Below, piece by piece: positions 49,862 to 60,586 of a DNA stretch of 64,000 nt. The notes beneath the pieces were generated by a model that worked only from the letters and a program-made list of their open reading frames with translations, searched no databases and was not told where the DNA came from. Within the stretch, counting starts at the first letter, position 1, and each line of letters begins with the position of its first letter. The stretch comes from Streptomyces endophytica (lineage in GTDB: Bacteria; Actinomycetota; Actinomycetes; Streptomycetales; Streptomycetaceae). The translations under genes were made by a program, and so were the position numbers. The DNA lies in the NCBI RefSeq assembly GCF_026153355.1, contig NZ_CP110636.1:2108001-2172000 (forward strand), read 5' to 3'.

Positions 49862-50769
49862 CCCTCCGCGGGCGACGTCCGGCAGCGGGTCCGCCCGGCG
49901 GGCCAGGTCGATCAGGGCCCGCAGGGCGGGTTCGGCCAGGCCGGGGCGGGGGTGCCAGTGGGCGACGATGGCGACCGGCTGGAGGCGTCCGGGCAGCCGC
50001 AGCGCGGTCAGCTCGCCGGCCGCCAGCTCGCGGGCGATCGCCAGTTCCGGCAGCAGGGCCAGGCCGTGCCCGTGCGCGGTCAGCCGCAGCAGCGCGGAGA
50101 ACGAGCCCACGACCATCGTGAGCTGGGCCCCCGCGAGCAGGTCCCGGCCGAGGCGGTCCACCAGCATTTCGGAGGTGCAGCCCGGCTCGGCGACCAGGAA
50201 GTCGTACCCGAGCAACTCCCCGGCCGTCACCGTGTCCTGCCGGGCCAGCGGGTGGCCGGGCGCGGCCGCCAGGACGGTGCGGTCGTGGCCCACCACGGCG
50301 TGCGGGCCGAGCGCGCGCACCCCGTTGTCGTACTGGAAGACGAGGTCCAGCTCGCCCGCGGCGAAGGCGGGGTGGAGGCGGCTGCGGCTGGTCACCGTCA
50401 GCTCGATGTCGGCGCTCGCGCCGGGGCCGCCCGCGCCGTACTCCAGCGCCGCCAGCACCTCCGGCAGCCAGGCGTGGGCCAGCGACTCCTGGGCACCGAT
50501 CCGCAGCCGGGGCGGTCCCCGAGCGCGGCCCGGCGCATCCGGTCCTCCAGCACCAGCGCCTCGCGCGCGTGCGGCAGCAGTCGCCGCCCGGCGTCGGTGA
50601 GCGCCGCGCCCGTCCCGCCGCGGGTCAGTACGGTCGCGCCCAGCTCCGCCTCCAGCCGCTTGAGTTGGGCGCTCACGCTCGACTGGGCGTAGCCCAGCTG
50701 CTGCGCGGCGGCGGATATCCCGCCGTGCTCGGCCACGGCGACGAAGGCACGCAGATAGCGAGTGTCCAC
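49766..50769 (-). CDS. LysR-family transcriptional regulator (frameshift)
   Basis: 334 residues after repair, GTG 50769. N-terminal [43 protein letters not shown]. Effector domain: [40 protein letters not shown]. Frame break in gggg 50509-50512. The C-terminus is about 30 residues longer than usual and antisense to the kinase gene, so the true end may differ. Divergent from an MFS exporter with a dyad between them: a classic regulator-target pair. Confidence 0.85.
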
Positions 50770-50833
50770 CCGATCAGGATGCCACCGGCCGCAGGCGCCC
50801 CTGAGGGGGCGGTGGCCGGCTCCGTGCCGTCGG

Positions 50834-50861
50834 CCATCGGAATTCCCGATGGGGCCATCGG
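50834..50861. promoter_or_regulatory. LysR-type operator between lysR and MFS genes
   Basis: ccatcgg-aattc-ccgatgg is a perfect inverted repeat (7-bp arms, 5-bp centre), followed at 50855 by a third ccatcgg half-site. The T-N11-A-like dyad in a divergent lysR/exporter gap fits a LysR binding site. Confidence 0.65.
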
Positions 50862-50907
50862 AGTTGCGTCGTCGCGCGCCGAACGGTCCCCGGGCGACGG
50901 TTCTGCC

Positions 50908-52328
50908 ATGTCCACCGACCGTGCCGTGTCCCCCGGCAGTTCCCTGACCACCGGCAGTTCCCCGACCACCGGCAGTTCTCCGTCCGCCCCGCCGTCCGCG
51001 CCGCCCCGCTCGCGGCTCGCCTTCGCCGGTATCGCGGCCGGGAACCTGCTCGTCCTCCTCGACACCTCCGTGCTCAACGTCGCCGTCCCCGACCTGGCGC
51101 ACGACCTCCACCCGGCGCCCGCCGCGCTGCCCTGGGCCGTCGACGCCTACACCGTCGTCTTCGCCGGACTGCTGCTCGCCGCCGGGGTGTTCGCCGACCG
51201 CTGGGGCGCCCGCCGGCTCTACCGCGGTGCGCTCGGCGCGTTCGCCGTGCTGTCCGCGCTCTGTGCCGCCGCTCCGGACGCCGGTCTGCTCATCGCCGGC
51301 CGCGCGCTGCTCGGCGCCGCCGGTGCCGGGCTGGTGCCCGCCTCGCTCGCCCTGCTGATCGCGCTCCACCCGGAGCCCGCCCGCCGCACCCGTGCCATCG
51401 GTGCCTGGACCGCGCTGAGCGGCCTGGGCGCCGCCGCCGGGCCGGTCCTGGGCGGCGCCCTGGTCGAACTCGGCGGCTGGCAGCTGGTCTTCCTGGTCAA
51501 CCCGCCGCTCGCGCTGGCCGCGCTGCTGCTGGCCCGCCGGCTGCCGGCCCCGCCCGTCCGGGCCACCCGGGCCGTTGACCGCCCCGGTCTGCTGCTCTCC
51601 ACCGCCGCGCTCGGGGCGCTCACCTTCGGGCTGGTCGAGTCGGGGCTCGACGGCTGGGCCGCGCCCGCCGCCTGGGCCCCGATCGCCGCCGCACTGCTCG
51701 CCTTCGCCGTACTGGCCCTCTGGGAGCGCCGGGCCGCCGCGCCCGTCCTCCCGCCCGCACTGTTCACCCTGCCGCGGGTCCGCGTCGCCATGGTGGCCGC
51801 GGCGGTGTCCTGCTTCGCCTACTTCGGCGGGCTGTACACGCTCAGCGTGTGGCTCCAGCACGCGTACGCGCTGCCGCCGCTGCGGGCCGGCCTGGCCGTC
51901 CTGCCGCTCACCTTCCCGGTGTGTGTGATGCCGTTCTTCACCGGGCGGCTGGTGGCGCGGTACGGGGCGCGCCCGGTGCTGCTGACCGGCATGTCCGCCG
52001 CCGCGCTCGCGGGTGTGCTGCTGGCCTGCGCCACCGGCCCGCACCCGCCGCTGCCCCTCCTCGTCGCGGCGGAACTCGCGCTGGCCGCCACCGGCACCCT
52101 GTCCATCCCCGGCGCCGCCGCCGAGATGGCCGCCGCCGCGCCGCCCGACTCCGCCGCGACCGGCCAGGGGCCCTGAACGGCATCCGCCAGGCGGGCTCCG
52201 CGCTCGGTGTCGCCGTCCTCGGCACCCTGCCCGGCCCGTCTGTGGCGGGCGCCGTGCTCGTCGCCGTCGGGCTGCTCGCCGTCGTCTTCCTCGCCCGGGG
52301 TGGGCGAGTGGTCCAGGGCGCCGCCTGA
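50908..52328 (+). CDS. MFS drug/H+ antiporter, DHA2 type (frameshift)
   Basis: 473 residues after repair. After a Ser/Pro leader come 12-14 helices with the antiporter motif [20 protein letters not shown], motif [19 protein letters not shown] and motif [18 protein letters not shown]. Frame break in gggg 52167-52170: AATGQG continues [20 protein letters not shown]. Exports small hydrophobic compounds by proton antiport; probably controlled by the divergent LysR. Confidence 0.88.
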
Positions 52329-52363
52329 AAGCTGGGCAGGCGCGCAGCGCCGCCGCACGCGAA

Positions 52364-52391
52364 TTGGTCTAATCCTGTCTTGGTCCAGTCC
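52364..52391 (+). promoter_or_regulatory. Chitinase-type 12-bp direct repeats
   Basis: ttggtctaatcc and ttggtccagtcc are two 12-base direct repeats separated by 4 bases, about 115 bases before the chitinase start. Streptomyces chitinase promoters carry paired tggtccagacct-type repeats for catabolite repression and chitin induction, which these resemble. Confidence 0.6.
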
Positions 52392-52503
52392 ATTGACGGG
52401 CCGTCGCCCGCGGGGCTATCCCATAGTGCGTATCTCGTGCCCAACGCCCGTGTCAGTGGCGGGAGTTGGCGACGTCCTCCCCTCTCACCCCCCTGGGACA
52501 GAC

Positions 52504-54021
52504 ATGAGACGTATGCGCTCCTTCCGGGCGGCTCTCGCCGCCGCCGTGGTGGCCGCGGCCGGCCTGACCGCGCTGGGCGGCGGCACCGCCCACGCGGCGA
52601 CCCCCCTTCCGGGCCGGGTCTTCGCCCCCTATTTCGAGGCGTGGACCGGCGAGAGCCCCGCCGCGCTGGCCGCCGCCTCCGGCGCGAAGCACCTGACCAT
52701 GGCCTTCCTCCAGACGGAGGCCAAGGGCTCGTGCACGCCCTACTGGAACGGCGACACCGGGCTGCCGGTCTCCCCGGCCGCGTTCGGCGACGACATCAAG
52801 ACCCTCCAGGCCCGCGGCGGGGACGCCATCCCCTCGTTCGGCGGCTACACCGCCGACACCACCGGCACCGAGATCGCCGACAGCTGTACGGACGTGAGCA
52901 GGATCGCCGCCGCCTACGAGAAGGTCGTCACGACCTACGACGTGGCCCGGCTCGACATGGACATCGAGGTCGACTCGCTGAACAACGCCGCCGGCATCGA
53001 CCGCCGGAACAAGGCCCTCAAGCAGGTCCAGGACTGGGCGGCGGCCAACGGGCGCACCCTGCAGATCTCCTACACCCTGCCGACCACCACCCACGGCCTC
53101 GCGGACAGCGGTCTCGCGGTGCTGCGGAACGCGGTGGGCAACGGCACGCGGGTGGACGTCGCCAACATCATGACGTTCGACTACTACGACAACGCCGCCC
53201 ACGACATGGCGGCCGACACCAAGACCGCCGCCCAGGGCCTGCACGACCAGCTGGCCCAGCTCTACCCCGGCAAGTCCGCCGCCCAGTTGTGGGGGATGAT
53301 CGGCGTCACCGAGATGCCCGGCGTGGACGACTTCGGCCCGGCCGAGACCTTCACCCCGGCCCACGCCACCCAGGTCTACGACTGGGCGGTCGCCAAGGGC
53401 CTCAACACCCTGTCGTTCTGGGCGCTCCAGCGGGACAACGGCGGCTGCCCCGGCGGCGCGGCCGCCGACAACTGCTCCGGCATCCAGCAGAACACCTGGG
53501 ACTTCACCCACACCTTCGCGCCCTTCACGGGCAGTTCGGGCACGCCGGCCGACGACTTCTCGGTGACCGCCGCACCCGTCGCCGGTTCGGTCGCCGCGGG
53601 CCGGACGGCCACCACCACGGTGAAGACGGCGGTGACCGCGGGCGCCGCGCAGCCGGTGAAGCTCACGGTCGGCGGCGCCCCCGCGGGCGTCACCGCCTCG
53701 CTCAGCCCCGCCTCGGTGACCGCCGGCGGCACCTCGACGCTCACCCTCGCCACGACCCCGGAGACGGCGTCGGGCACGTACACCCTCACCGTCACCGGTA
53801 CGGGCACCACCGGCAGCCACGGCACGACCTACGCCCTGACCGTCACCGGCGGCAGCGGCCACCAGTGCACCGCCGCGGCCTGGTCGGCCGGCACGGTCTA
53901 CACCGGCGGCCAGCAGGTCTCCCACCAGGGCCACACCTGGAAGGCCAAGTGGTGGACGACCGGCGAGGAACCCGGCACCACCGGCGAATGGGGCGTCTGG
54001 CAGGACCTCGGGGCCTGCTGA
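52504..54021 (+). CDS. Secreted GH18 chitinase with C-terminal chitin-binding domain
   Basis: 505 residues. Signal peptide to about residue 32 ([20 protein letters not shown]). GH18 domain about 35-340 with the catalytic block [15 protein letters not shown] (D-x-D-x-E) and [14 protein letters not shown]. Then an immunoglobulin-like linker domain ([20 protein letters not shown]) and a type 5/12 carbohydrate-binding module at the end ([32 protein letters not shown]). Hydrolyses chitin outside the cell. Confidence 0.9.
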   Translation: MRRMRSFRAALAAAVVAAAGLTALGGGTAHAATPLPGRVFAPYFEAWTGESPAALAAASGAKHLTMAFLQTEAKGSCTPYWNGDTGLPVSPAAFGDDIKTLQARGGDAIPSFGGYTADTTGTEIADSCTDVSRIAAAYEKVVTTYDVARLDMDIEVDSLNNAAGIDRRNKALKQVQDWAAANGRTLQISYTLPTTTHGLADSGLAVLRNAVGNGTRVDVANIMTFDYYDNAAHDMAADTKTAAQGLHDQLAQLYPGKSAAQLWGMIGVTEMPGVDDFGPAETFTPAHATQVYDWAVAKGLNTLSFWALQRDNGGCPGGAAADNCSGIQQNTWDFTHTFAPFTGSSGTPADDFSVTAAPVAGSVAAGRTATTTVKTAVTAGAAQPVKLTVGGAPAGVTASLSPASVTAGGTSTLTLATTPETASGTYTLTVTGTGTTGSHGTTYALTVTGGSGHQCTAAAWSAGTVYTGGQQVSHQGHTWKAKWWTTGEEPGTTGEWGVWQDLGAC

Positions 54022-54037
54022 ACGACGGCCCGGCCGG

Positions 54038-54948
54038 TCAGAGGCAGACGACGCCGAGCACGCAGAGGTGCGACGGCGAGGTCGGCTCGGTGGACGGCGA
54101 GCTCGGCGTCGTCGACGGCTGCTGTGCCGGGGCGGTCGGGCTCGTCGTGGACGAGCCCGAGTCGGAGCCGGAACCGGCGGGCTGCTGCGCCGAGGAGCCG
54201 CCCGAGCCCTGATCGGACTGTCCGGAGGAGGCCGGTGCGGCCGCGGGTGCCGAGTCGGTGTGGCCGGAGTGCCCGCCCGGGGCCGGCGCGGAAGCGGTGT
54301 GCGGTGCCGTGCTCGGGGCCGTGGCGGAGTGCGTCGGGGCGGCGGCGGGCTGCTGCGCCGCCGGGGCGGAGGAGTGGCCGGTGCCGGCGTCGGGCTTGCG
54401 GTGGCGGCCCAGGGGCGCGCGGTCGCCGGGGTGCCGGGAGGCCCGGCCGTCCGGCTCCTCCGAGGCGGTCGGGGTGCCGGGCGCGGACACGGTCTCCGGG
54501 TCCGGCGACGAGGCGGCCTGGGTGTGGGTGGCGGCGGGCCGGTTGTTCTGCAGCAGCGTCGCGGTCACCGTGCCGCCGACCAGCGCGAACGCGGTGGCGG
54601 CCACCGCCCGGCGGCGGTACTTCTTCCACCGCGCCAGCTGGCGGCGCCGCGCGGCGCGGCCCTGTCCGGTGCCGGTGGCGGCCGGGACGTCCGTGCCCTC
54701 GGAGGCCGCGAGGCCCGCCTCGGTGGCGGTCGCGGCAGCCGTCTTCGCCCGCGCCGGCGCCATGGCGTCCTCGTAGGGGCGGCGGCCGTGGCTTCCGGCG
54801 CCTGCCAGGACTCCCACAGTGCGGCCGCCTCGGCACCCGTACGGGCCCGGTGGTGGGCGGGCGGGGCTATGTCCGGGGCGTAATCGCCACAACCCGGGCA
54901 GACGAGCGCCCCGTTGAGGTTCCGGCGGCACGAGGAGCAGTAGTCCAT
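54038..54948 (-). CDS. SCO2400-like zinc-ribbon membrane protein (frameshift)
   Basis: 303 residues after repair. The N-terminus MDYCSSCRRNLNGALVCPGC is a C-x2-C...C-x2-C zinc ribbon, followed by GDYAPDIAPP as in SCO2400-family proteins. One membrane helix (RRAVAATAFALVGGTVTATL) sits after a basic segment, then a long Ala/Ser/Pro/Thr extracytoplasmic tail ending HLCVLGVVCL. Frame break in gggg 54776-54779. Role unknown. Confidence 0.8.
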
Positions 54949-55236
54949 CTGCGAGCTTTCTGTGCTGTTGCGCCGCCAGGGACGCCGGAGACCGGTTCAC
55001 TTTCGCACGAGGGATCGAGCGACCAGCAACGCTAACGGCACCCCCCGGACGCGATACGAAGAGCTTGTGACGCTTCCGTGCAGATCCCCGGGCAGCGGCC
55101 CCGGCATGACCGACAAGCCCTGATGAATCCGGTACGGGCAGGCTGGACTTCACGGCGCCGCTGTGCGACACGGATCACAGTCGGCCCCCGCGGTACCGGC
55201 GCGGGCCCCTCGCGCGGCCTTCCCTACGATGGGCCC

Positions 55237-55707
55237 GTGAGCATCCGCCAGCACGCGTCCGCCCCGCAGCCGAGGCTGCGGCTGAAGGCGCTGCTCGTCC
55301 TCACCGTGCTGGCGGGCCTGCTGGGCATGCACGGCCTGGCGAACACCGGCGCGCTGCCGGCCACCTCGTCCCCCTCGCACGCCGCCCACCACCTCCGGCC
55401 GGCGAGGGCGATGGCCGCCCCGGCGCCGGCCCCCGGCTCCGCTTCCCGCGACCACGGACAGCGTGTCTGCTGCCCGGGCCACGACGACGGCGCCGACGGC
55501 AGTGGCGGAGGCACCGGGCACGCCCACCACGCCGACCCGACGTGCGCCTCGGGCGCGCTTCCCGGCGCCGTGGTCCTGCCCGTGCTGCCCGCCTCCCTGC
55601 CCGACACCGCCGACCGCACGGTGCCGCTCGCCGGGCGGCTGGCGGACGGCACCACCGGGGCCCGCGCCCCGCCCTCCCTCGCCCAGCTCCAGGTCCTGCG
55701 GATATAG
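55237..55707 (+). CDS. DUF6153-type exported protein
   Basis: 156 residues from GTG 55237. Hydrophobic N-terminus LKALLVLTVLAGLLGMHGLA, then a His/Cys-containing centre (HAAHH, DHGQRVCCPGHDDGADGSGG, GHAHHADPTCASGALPG) and a short hydrophobic tail. The pattern fits DUF6153, which is often next to DUF305 genes. The His/Cys content suggests metal (perhaps copper) handling. Confidence 0.7.
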   Translation: MSIRQHASAPQPRLRLKALLVLTVLAGLLGMHGLANTGALPATSSPSHAAHHLRPARAMAAPAPAPGSASRDHGQRVCCPGHDDGADGSGGGTGHAHHADPTCASGALPGAVVLPVLPASLPDTADRTVPLAGRLADGTTGARAPPSLAQLQVLRI

Positions 55708-55805
55708 GACGCGCCCGCCCGGCGCGGCGCCGTACGCCCTCGTGGCCGGCCCGCGTCGCGGACGAGCACGCCTTCACTTTCACCACATCCCAGGAGCTCT
55801 GCGTC

Positions 55806-56479
55806 ATGCACGCGATCCGTAATGCCCGAACCGTCCTGATCCGTCGCGCCGCGCTGGCGGCGGCCGCCGTGACCGCGGCGGCCCTCACCCTGTCCGCCTG
55901 CGGCAGCGGCAGCGGCGGCGGACCGACGACACGTCCCCGAGCGGCAAGCCGTCCGCGACGGCCGGCGCGTCCGCGGGCACGCACAACGCCGCCGACATCA
56001 CCTTCGCGAAGGAGATGATCCCGCACCACCGCCAGGCCGTGGCCATGGCGGACCTGGCCGCGACCCGGGCCGGCTCGGCGGAGGTCAAGACGCTCGCCGC
56101 CACGATCAAGAAGGCCCAGGATCCGGAGATCACCACCATGTCCGGCTGGCTGACGTCCTGGGGCGAGAAGGTCCCGCAGGACCACGACATGACCGACATG
56201 CCCGGCGGTACGCACGGCATGGAGGGCATGGACCACGGCGGTGGCAAGGCCATGCCCGGCATGATGAGCGCCCAGGAGATGGAGACGATGAAGAACGCCA
56301 CCGGGAAGGCGTTCGACACCCAGTTCCTGAAGCTGATGGTCAAGCACCACCAGGGCGCGGTCGCGATGGCCGGCACCGAGCGCAAGCAGGGCGCGTACGG
56401 CCCGGCCAAGACGCTCGCCGGTGACATCATCACCGCCCAGAACGCGGAGATCGCCCGGATGCGGAAGCTGCTCGGCTGA
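55806..56479 (+). CDS. DUF305 lipoprotein (frameshift)
   Basis: 224 residues after repair. Lipobox LTLSACGSGSGG; frame break at gg 55920-55921. The ferritin-like DUF305 helices carry MIPHHRQAVAMADLAATRAG and MVKHHQGAVAMAGTERKQGA, with a Met/His-rich segment between (DHDMTDMPGG, HGMEGMDHGG). Likely copper-binding at the outer membrane face. It forms a pair with the DUF6153 gene. Confidence 0.88.
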
Positions 56480-56507
56480 CGCGTCGTCTCCGCGGCATTC
56501 GCGGAAC

Positions 56508-56539
56508 GGGGCGGGCACCCGGACGCCGGTGCCCGCCCC
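56508..56539. terminator. Hairpin between DUF305 and TerD genes
   Basis: 12-bp perfect stem ggggcgggcacc / ggtgcccgcccc with an 8-base loop, between convergent genes. Confidence 0.75.
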
Positions 56540-56558
56540 TTCGTTCACGTCTTTGCGC

Positions 56559-57658
56559 CTACTCCTCGTAGAAGTTGTTCACCACGACGTCCGGTTCGTC
56601 GTCGTCGAAGGCTTCGTTGAGGAGGGCGCCGCCGACCAGCCCGGCCGCGCCGGCCCGATCAGCGCACCGGTGCCGAACCGCCGGCCGCCGCCCTGCTGGT
56701 GGTGGTCCGGCTGCTGCGGATAGCCCTGCTGCATCGGCGCCGGGTAGCCCTGCGGGGCCCCTTGCGCGTACGGATCCGGGTACCCGGCCTGGGGTGCGGA
56801 GTAGTACGGCGGCGGCGTGGTCTGGACGCGCTGGGCGCAGCCGGGGCACGCCTGGATCTGGCGCGGGACGCCCCACTGCGGGGACCAGGTGACGGGCGTG
56901 CTGCCGGGGCCGTGGCCGGGGTCGAAGAAGCAGGTCATGGGGGAACTCCCGGTGGGTGAGGGGGCGGCTGAGGTGGGCGGGGCCGACGGGGCGACTGCCG
57001 GCGGTGTCTGAGGGGCGGGCGGGTACGGCGCGACGGGCACGGCCGGTGCGCCTGCTGCTGCGGCGGCCGGCGGTTGCGGCCGGAGGACGTCCACGCCGTA
57101 GTCCTGCGCGATCCCGGCCAGCCCGGAGGCGTAGCCCTGGCCGACGGCCCGGAACTTCCACTCCGCGCCGTGCCGGTAGAGCTCACCGAAGACCATGGCG
57201 GTCTCGGCGGCCGCGTCCCCGCGCAGGTCGTAGCGGGCAAGTTCGGTGCCGGTGGTCTCGTCGACGATCCGGATGTGGGCGCGGTGGACCTGGCCGAAGC
57301 TCTGCCCGCGCTGCTCGGCCTCGTAGACCGAGACCGGGAAGACGATCTTCTCGACCTCCGGCGGGACCGTGGTCAGGTCGATGTGGATCCGTTCGTCGTC
57401 ACCACCGCTGCCGCCGACCGGTTCGCTGCCGGAGTGGCGGACCGAGCCGTCCGGGCTGCGGAGGTTGTTGAAGAAGACGAAGTGGTCGTCGGAGAGGACC
57501 GTGCCGGACCGGCCGCACAGCAGGGCGCTGGCGTCCAGGTCGAAGCCGGCTCCGCCGGCGGCGCCCACCTGCCAGCCCAGCCCGACGCTCACGGCGGTCA
57601 GGCCGGGCGCCTGTTTGCTGAGCGACACATTGCCGCCCTTGGTCAGGGCCACACTCAT
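56559..57658 (-). CDS. TerD-family protein with proline-rich tail (frameshift)
   Basis: 366 residues after repair, ATG 57658. The TerD domain (about 1-185) has MSVALTKGGNVSLSKQAPGL, GFDLDASALLCGRSGTVLSD and FVFFNNLRSPDGSVRHSGSE, with Asp-rich calcium-binding motifs. Then a Pro/Ala linker, a Cys-pair motif (IQACPGCAQRV), a Gln/Tyr/Pro-rich segment and a Gly-rich end GAGAAGLVGGALLNEAF. Frame break at ccc 56654-56656. Family linked to tellurite and envelope stress. Confidence 0.87.
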
Positions 57659-57982
57659 CTGCTCCTCCACAACTGTCCGGGCGTGCAGCATCCGTCGGCT
57701 TCAACGCGGGACCCGGCCCAGTGGTTCCTGAGTTGCGCAATACGTGAAGTGATGAGGGCTGGGCGGCAACGGTGGCGGCAGCGGTGACGCTCCGGTCCTG
57801 ACGCAGGGTCAAGATTGCGCCGCTATCACTACGGTGGCGCGCCGGCGGATACGGCGGAACGCGATACGCGACGCTCCCACCCGTACAGGGGGTTTCGTTC
57901 CCTGCCTCGCGCCATGGGCGTTTTCCGGGCCGGGGCGCGGAGACGCTTCCGGGCGAGTGTGCCCTCACAAGCAGGAGGAACC
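57659..57982. other. Divergent promoter region of terD and chaplin genes
   Basis: No gene seen. The stretch gttcctgagttgcgcaatac near 57722-57741 is relatively AT-rich and may be promoter DNA for the TerD side; cccgtacagggggtttcg near 57880 may serve the other. Confidence 0.35.
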
Positions 57983-58218
57983 ATGCGCATCCGTACCGCA
58001 CTTGCCGCCACGGCCCTGACCGCCACCGCCGTCCTGGGGGTGCCGGTGTCGCGGCCGCCGATTCCGGGGCAGGGGGCGCGGCCCTGAACTCGCCAGGCAT
58101 CATCTCGGGAAACACCATCCAGGTCCCGATCCACCTCCCGATCCACCTGTGCGGCAACAGCATCGACATCATCGGGCTGGTCAACCCCGCCGTCGGCAAC
58201 ACCTGTATGAGCGACTGA
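57983..58218 (+). CDS. Short chaplin (frameshift)
   Basis: 78 residues after repair, ATG 57983 behind gcaggaggaa. Signal peptide MRIRTALAATALTATAVLG, frame break in ggggg 58036-58040, then a chaplin domain: SPGIISGNTIQVPIHLPIHL, CGNSIDIIGLVNPAVGNTCM. The two cysteines of the chaplin fold are present. It is a secreted amyloid-forming surfactant that coats aerial hyphae and spores. Confidence 0.9.
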
Positions 58219-58228
58219 GCGGACAGAG

Positions 58229-58265
58229 GAGGGCCCCGGCCGGTTGCTTTCCGGCCGGGGCCCTC
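58229..58265. terminator. 15-bp hairpin between chaplin and GAP1 genes
   Basis: gagggccccggccgg pairs perfectly with ccggccggggccctc; loop of 7. Flanking cggaca / tgtccg extends it. Lies between convergent genes. Confidence 0.85.
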
Positions 58266-58275
58266 CCGTTGTCCG

Positions 58276-60586
58276 CTACGCGAAGATCAGCACGATGGTG
58301 AGGAGCACCAGGATCACGCCGACGCCGCTGCCCACCACGCAGCCCAGGCTGGAGGTCCATTCGTTGAACCGGCTCCCGAAGGCAGGTGGATCCGGTGCGG
58401 TCGTAGGGGACGCCGGGGCCGGCGGCTGGGCGGTGGGCGCCGGGGCGGCGGGGGTGGAGGCGAGGCGCTGCTCGTACATGCTCCGGAGGAGCGACTGCCA
58501 GACCTCGGGCGGCAGATCGGGGGCGATGCCGTTCGCCGGGGCGACGATGCTGTCCCAGAGCCAGTTGCCCGCGGCGGGGCTGGGGTTCCGGCACATGTGG
58601 TGCAGCAGCTCCTGCAGCGGGGTCCGATAGCGCGCGTCCTTGGCCAGGGGCAGGACGGCCCAGTGGAAGAGCGCGGCCGCCCGGCGCGCCATGGCCATCT
58701 GGGAGACGTATTCCGCGCCCGGTCCGTTCGGCTCGAAGTACAGGCCGTTGTCGAGCACTTCCCGGCACAGGTCGTGCCGCATCTCCGGCCGGCGCTCGCG
58801 CACCCGTCGGTCGTCCCCCAGTTCGTCCAGCAGCATCCCCAGGGGCTCCGGTGGCAGCCCACCGGCCCTCAGCGCGTCCAGGAGCGCCTCGTCGGGCAGG
58901 GCGTGCAGCCGCTCCTTCAGGCGATCGCGCTGCTGGTCGTTCCGGGGCAGGGGATTGCGCAACGCCTCGCGCAGGGACGCCACTTCGAAGGCGCTGGGTG
59001 TCTGGAGGGTGGTGGACGGCCGGGGGCCTGGGGCGACGGCTCGTGCCCCGCGGGCGGCTCGTGGGACGCCGGGGGCCGGGGCGCCGCTGGGGGTGGCGTC
59101 TCCCGGGCCGGGGTGTTTCCCGGACGGGTGGTGCCTCCCGGACCGGGGGTGCCTCCCGGACCGGTGGGGTTTCGCGGACCGGCGGTGGTGTGTCCCGCTC
59201 CCGCACCGGCGGTTCCTCCCGCACCGGTGGCGTGTCCCGGGCGGGCGGTTCCTCCCGCACGGCTGGCGTATCCCGCACCGATGGCGACTCCCGTACCGGC
59301 GGTTCCTCCCGCACCGCTGGCGTATCCCGCACCGGCGGTTCCTCCCGTACCGGCGCCGTCTGCCGCAGCGGTGGTGTCTCCCGTACGGGCGGCGGCAGGT
59401 GTGTCCGCTCAGGCGCGTGCGTCGGCTCAGGCAGGTGCGTCGGTGCGGGGGCGGGCGCGGGGCCCGCTGTCGGTCCGGGGTCCGCTGTCGGTCCGGGGCC
59501 CGCTGTCGGTCCGGGGTCCGGCTGGGGGGACGCGGCGGCCGGGCGGGGGGCCGGTGGCCGGTCGGTGGAGAGGATGTCCTTGAGCAGGGTCTGCCGCCGC
59601 GGCCAGTCCAGCGTCGCGCCGTTCCGCAACTCGTCGACCAGCTGCGGCAGGCCGGGGCTGGCCGGCGGGTGGGCCAGGAGGTGCTCGACCAGCCGGTTCG
59701 CCGCCTTGTGCTCGAACTGCGGCTGGGCCGGCTTGCGGACCACGACCCGGGCGAGCGGGCCCGACCCGCCCGCGTCCGGTTCCCAGCGCGGTACGCACAT
59801 CAGCCGCAGCGGATGGCTGTCCACCGTGTCGTACGTGGCGAACGTCCACTCGTGCCCCAGCCAGGAGCCGAAGAGCAGGAACAGGCCCAGGTAGACCAGC
59901 GGCGCGAGGTCCCCGTCCGCGCGGCCGGACGGCTGCTCCCCGTCCGTGAGCAGCGACACCCGCTGGGACGGGTCGCGCAGCCACTCCGCGGTGACCAGGA
60001 TCAGCGGGTGCTTGACCGTCGGCAGCCGTTCCGCCATCTCCAGCAGGCGGTCGTAGGCCAGCGCTTCGAGCTCCCCGCACTCCACCGGAGGCTTCCTCCC
60101 GGTCGCCTCTTCCGCGGACTTCCGGGGGCCCCAACCCCCGTAGGCGAGGCCGAGGCACAGGCGGGTCTTGAGGGTCTCCCGGTCACCGAGCAGGACATGG
60201 CTGACCGTGCTGGGGCGGCCGCCCCGGTCGGTGGTGGGCCAGCGCTGGACGAGCATCACGTCGCCGTCGCGGGAGACCGTGCGGACGACGCTCTGCCGGG
60301 ACGCGGCCGTACCGGAGACCCACAGCAACGGGCCCAGTTCCCGGCCCAGTTCCTCGGCGCGCTCGGCCGTGCAGGAGTGGGCGACGGCCTTCATCCCGGT
60401 GCCCTGGCGTCCCTGGTTGCCCTCCCACCGGAAGACCACCTGGTGCACCGTGCCCACGGCTCCGCCGCCGGCCGGTCCGCCGGTGAAGGCCGTTCCGCTC
60501 GTGTGGGCCGTTCCGCCCGCGGGGGCCGGCCCGCCGGTGCCGGCCGGCGTCCGGTGCGCCGGTCTCCGCTCCGTGAAGTCGCTCAC
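58276..60586 (-). CDS. GAP1-N2-type GTPase-associated protein with heptad-like repeats and C-terminal membrane helix (two frameshifts)
   Basis: About 770 residues after repair, GTG 60586 overlapping the upstream stop. N-terminal domain VHQVVFRWEGNQGRQGTGMK, AVAHSCTAERAEELGRELG resembles GAP1-N2. The middle has a striking PPVREEP/PPVRDTP/PPVRETP repeat (about 15 copies). The C-terminal part (LREALRNPLPRNDQQRDRLK, HHMCRNPSPAAGNWLWDSIV) ends in one membrane helix VGVILVLLTIVLIFA. Frame breaks at gggg 59110-59113 and gg 59018-59019. Third gene of the operon; it would be the GTPase-linked adaptor or effector. Confidence 0.72.
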
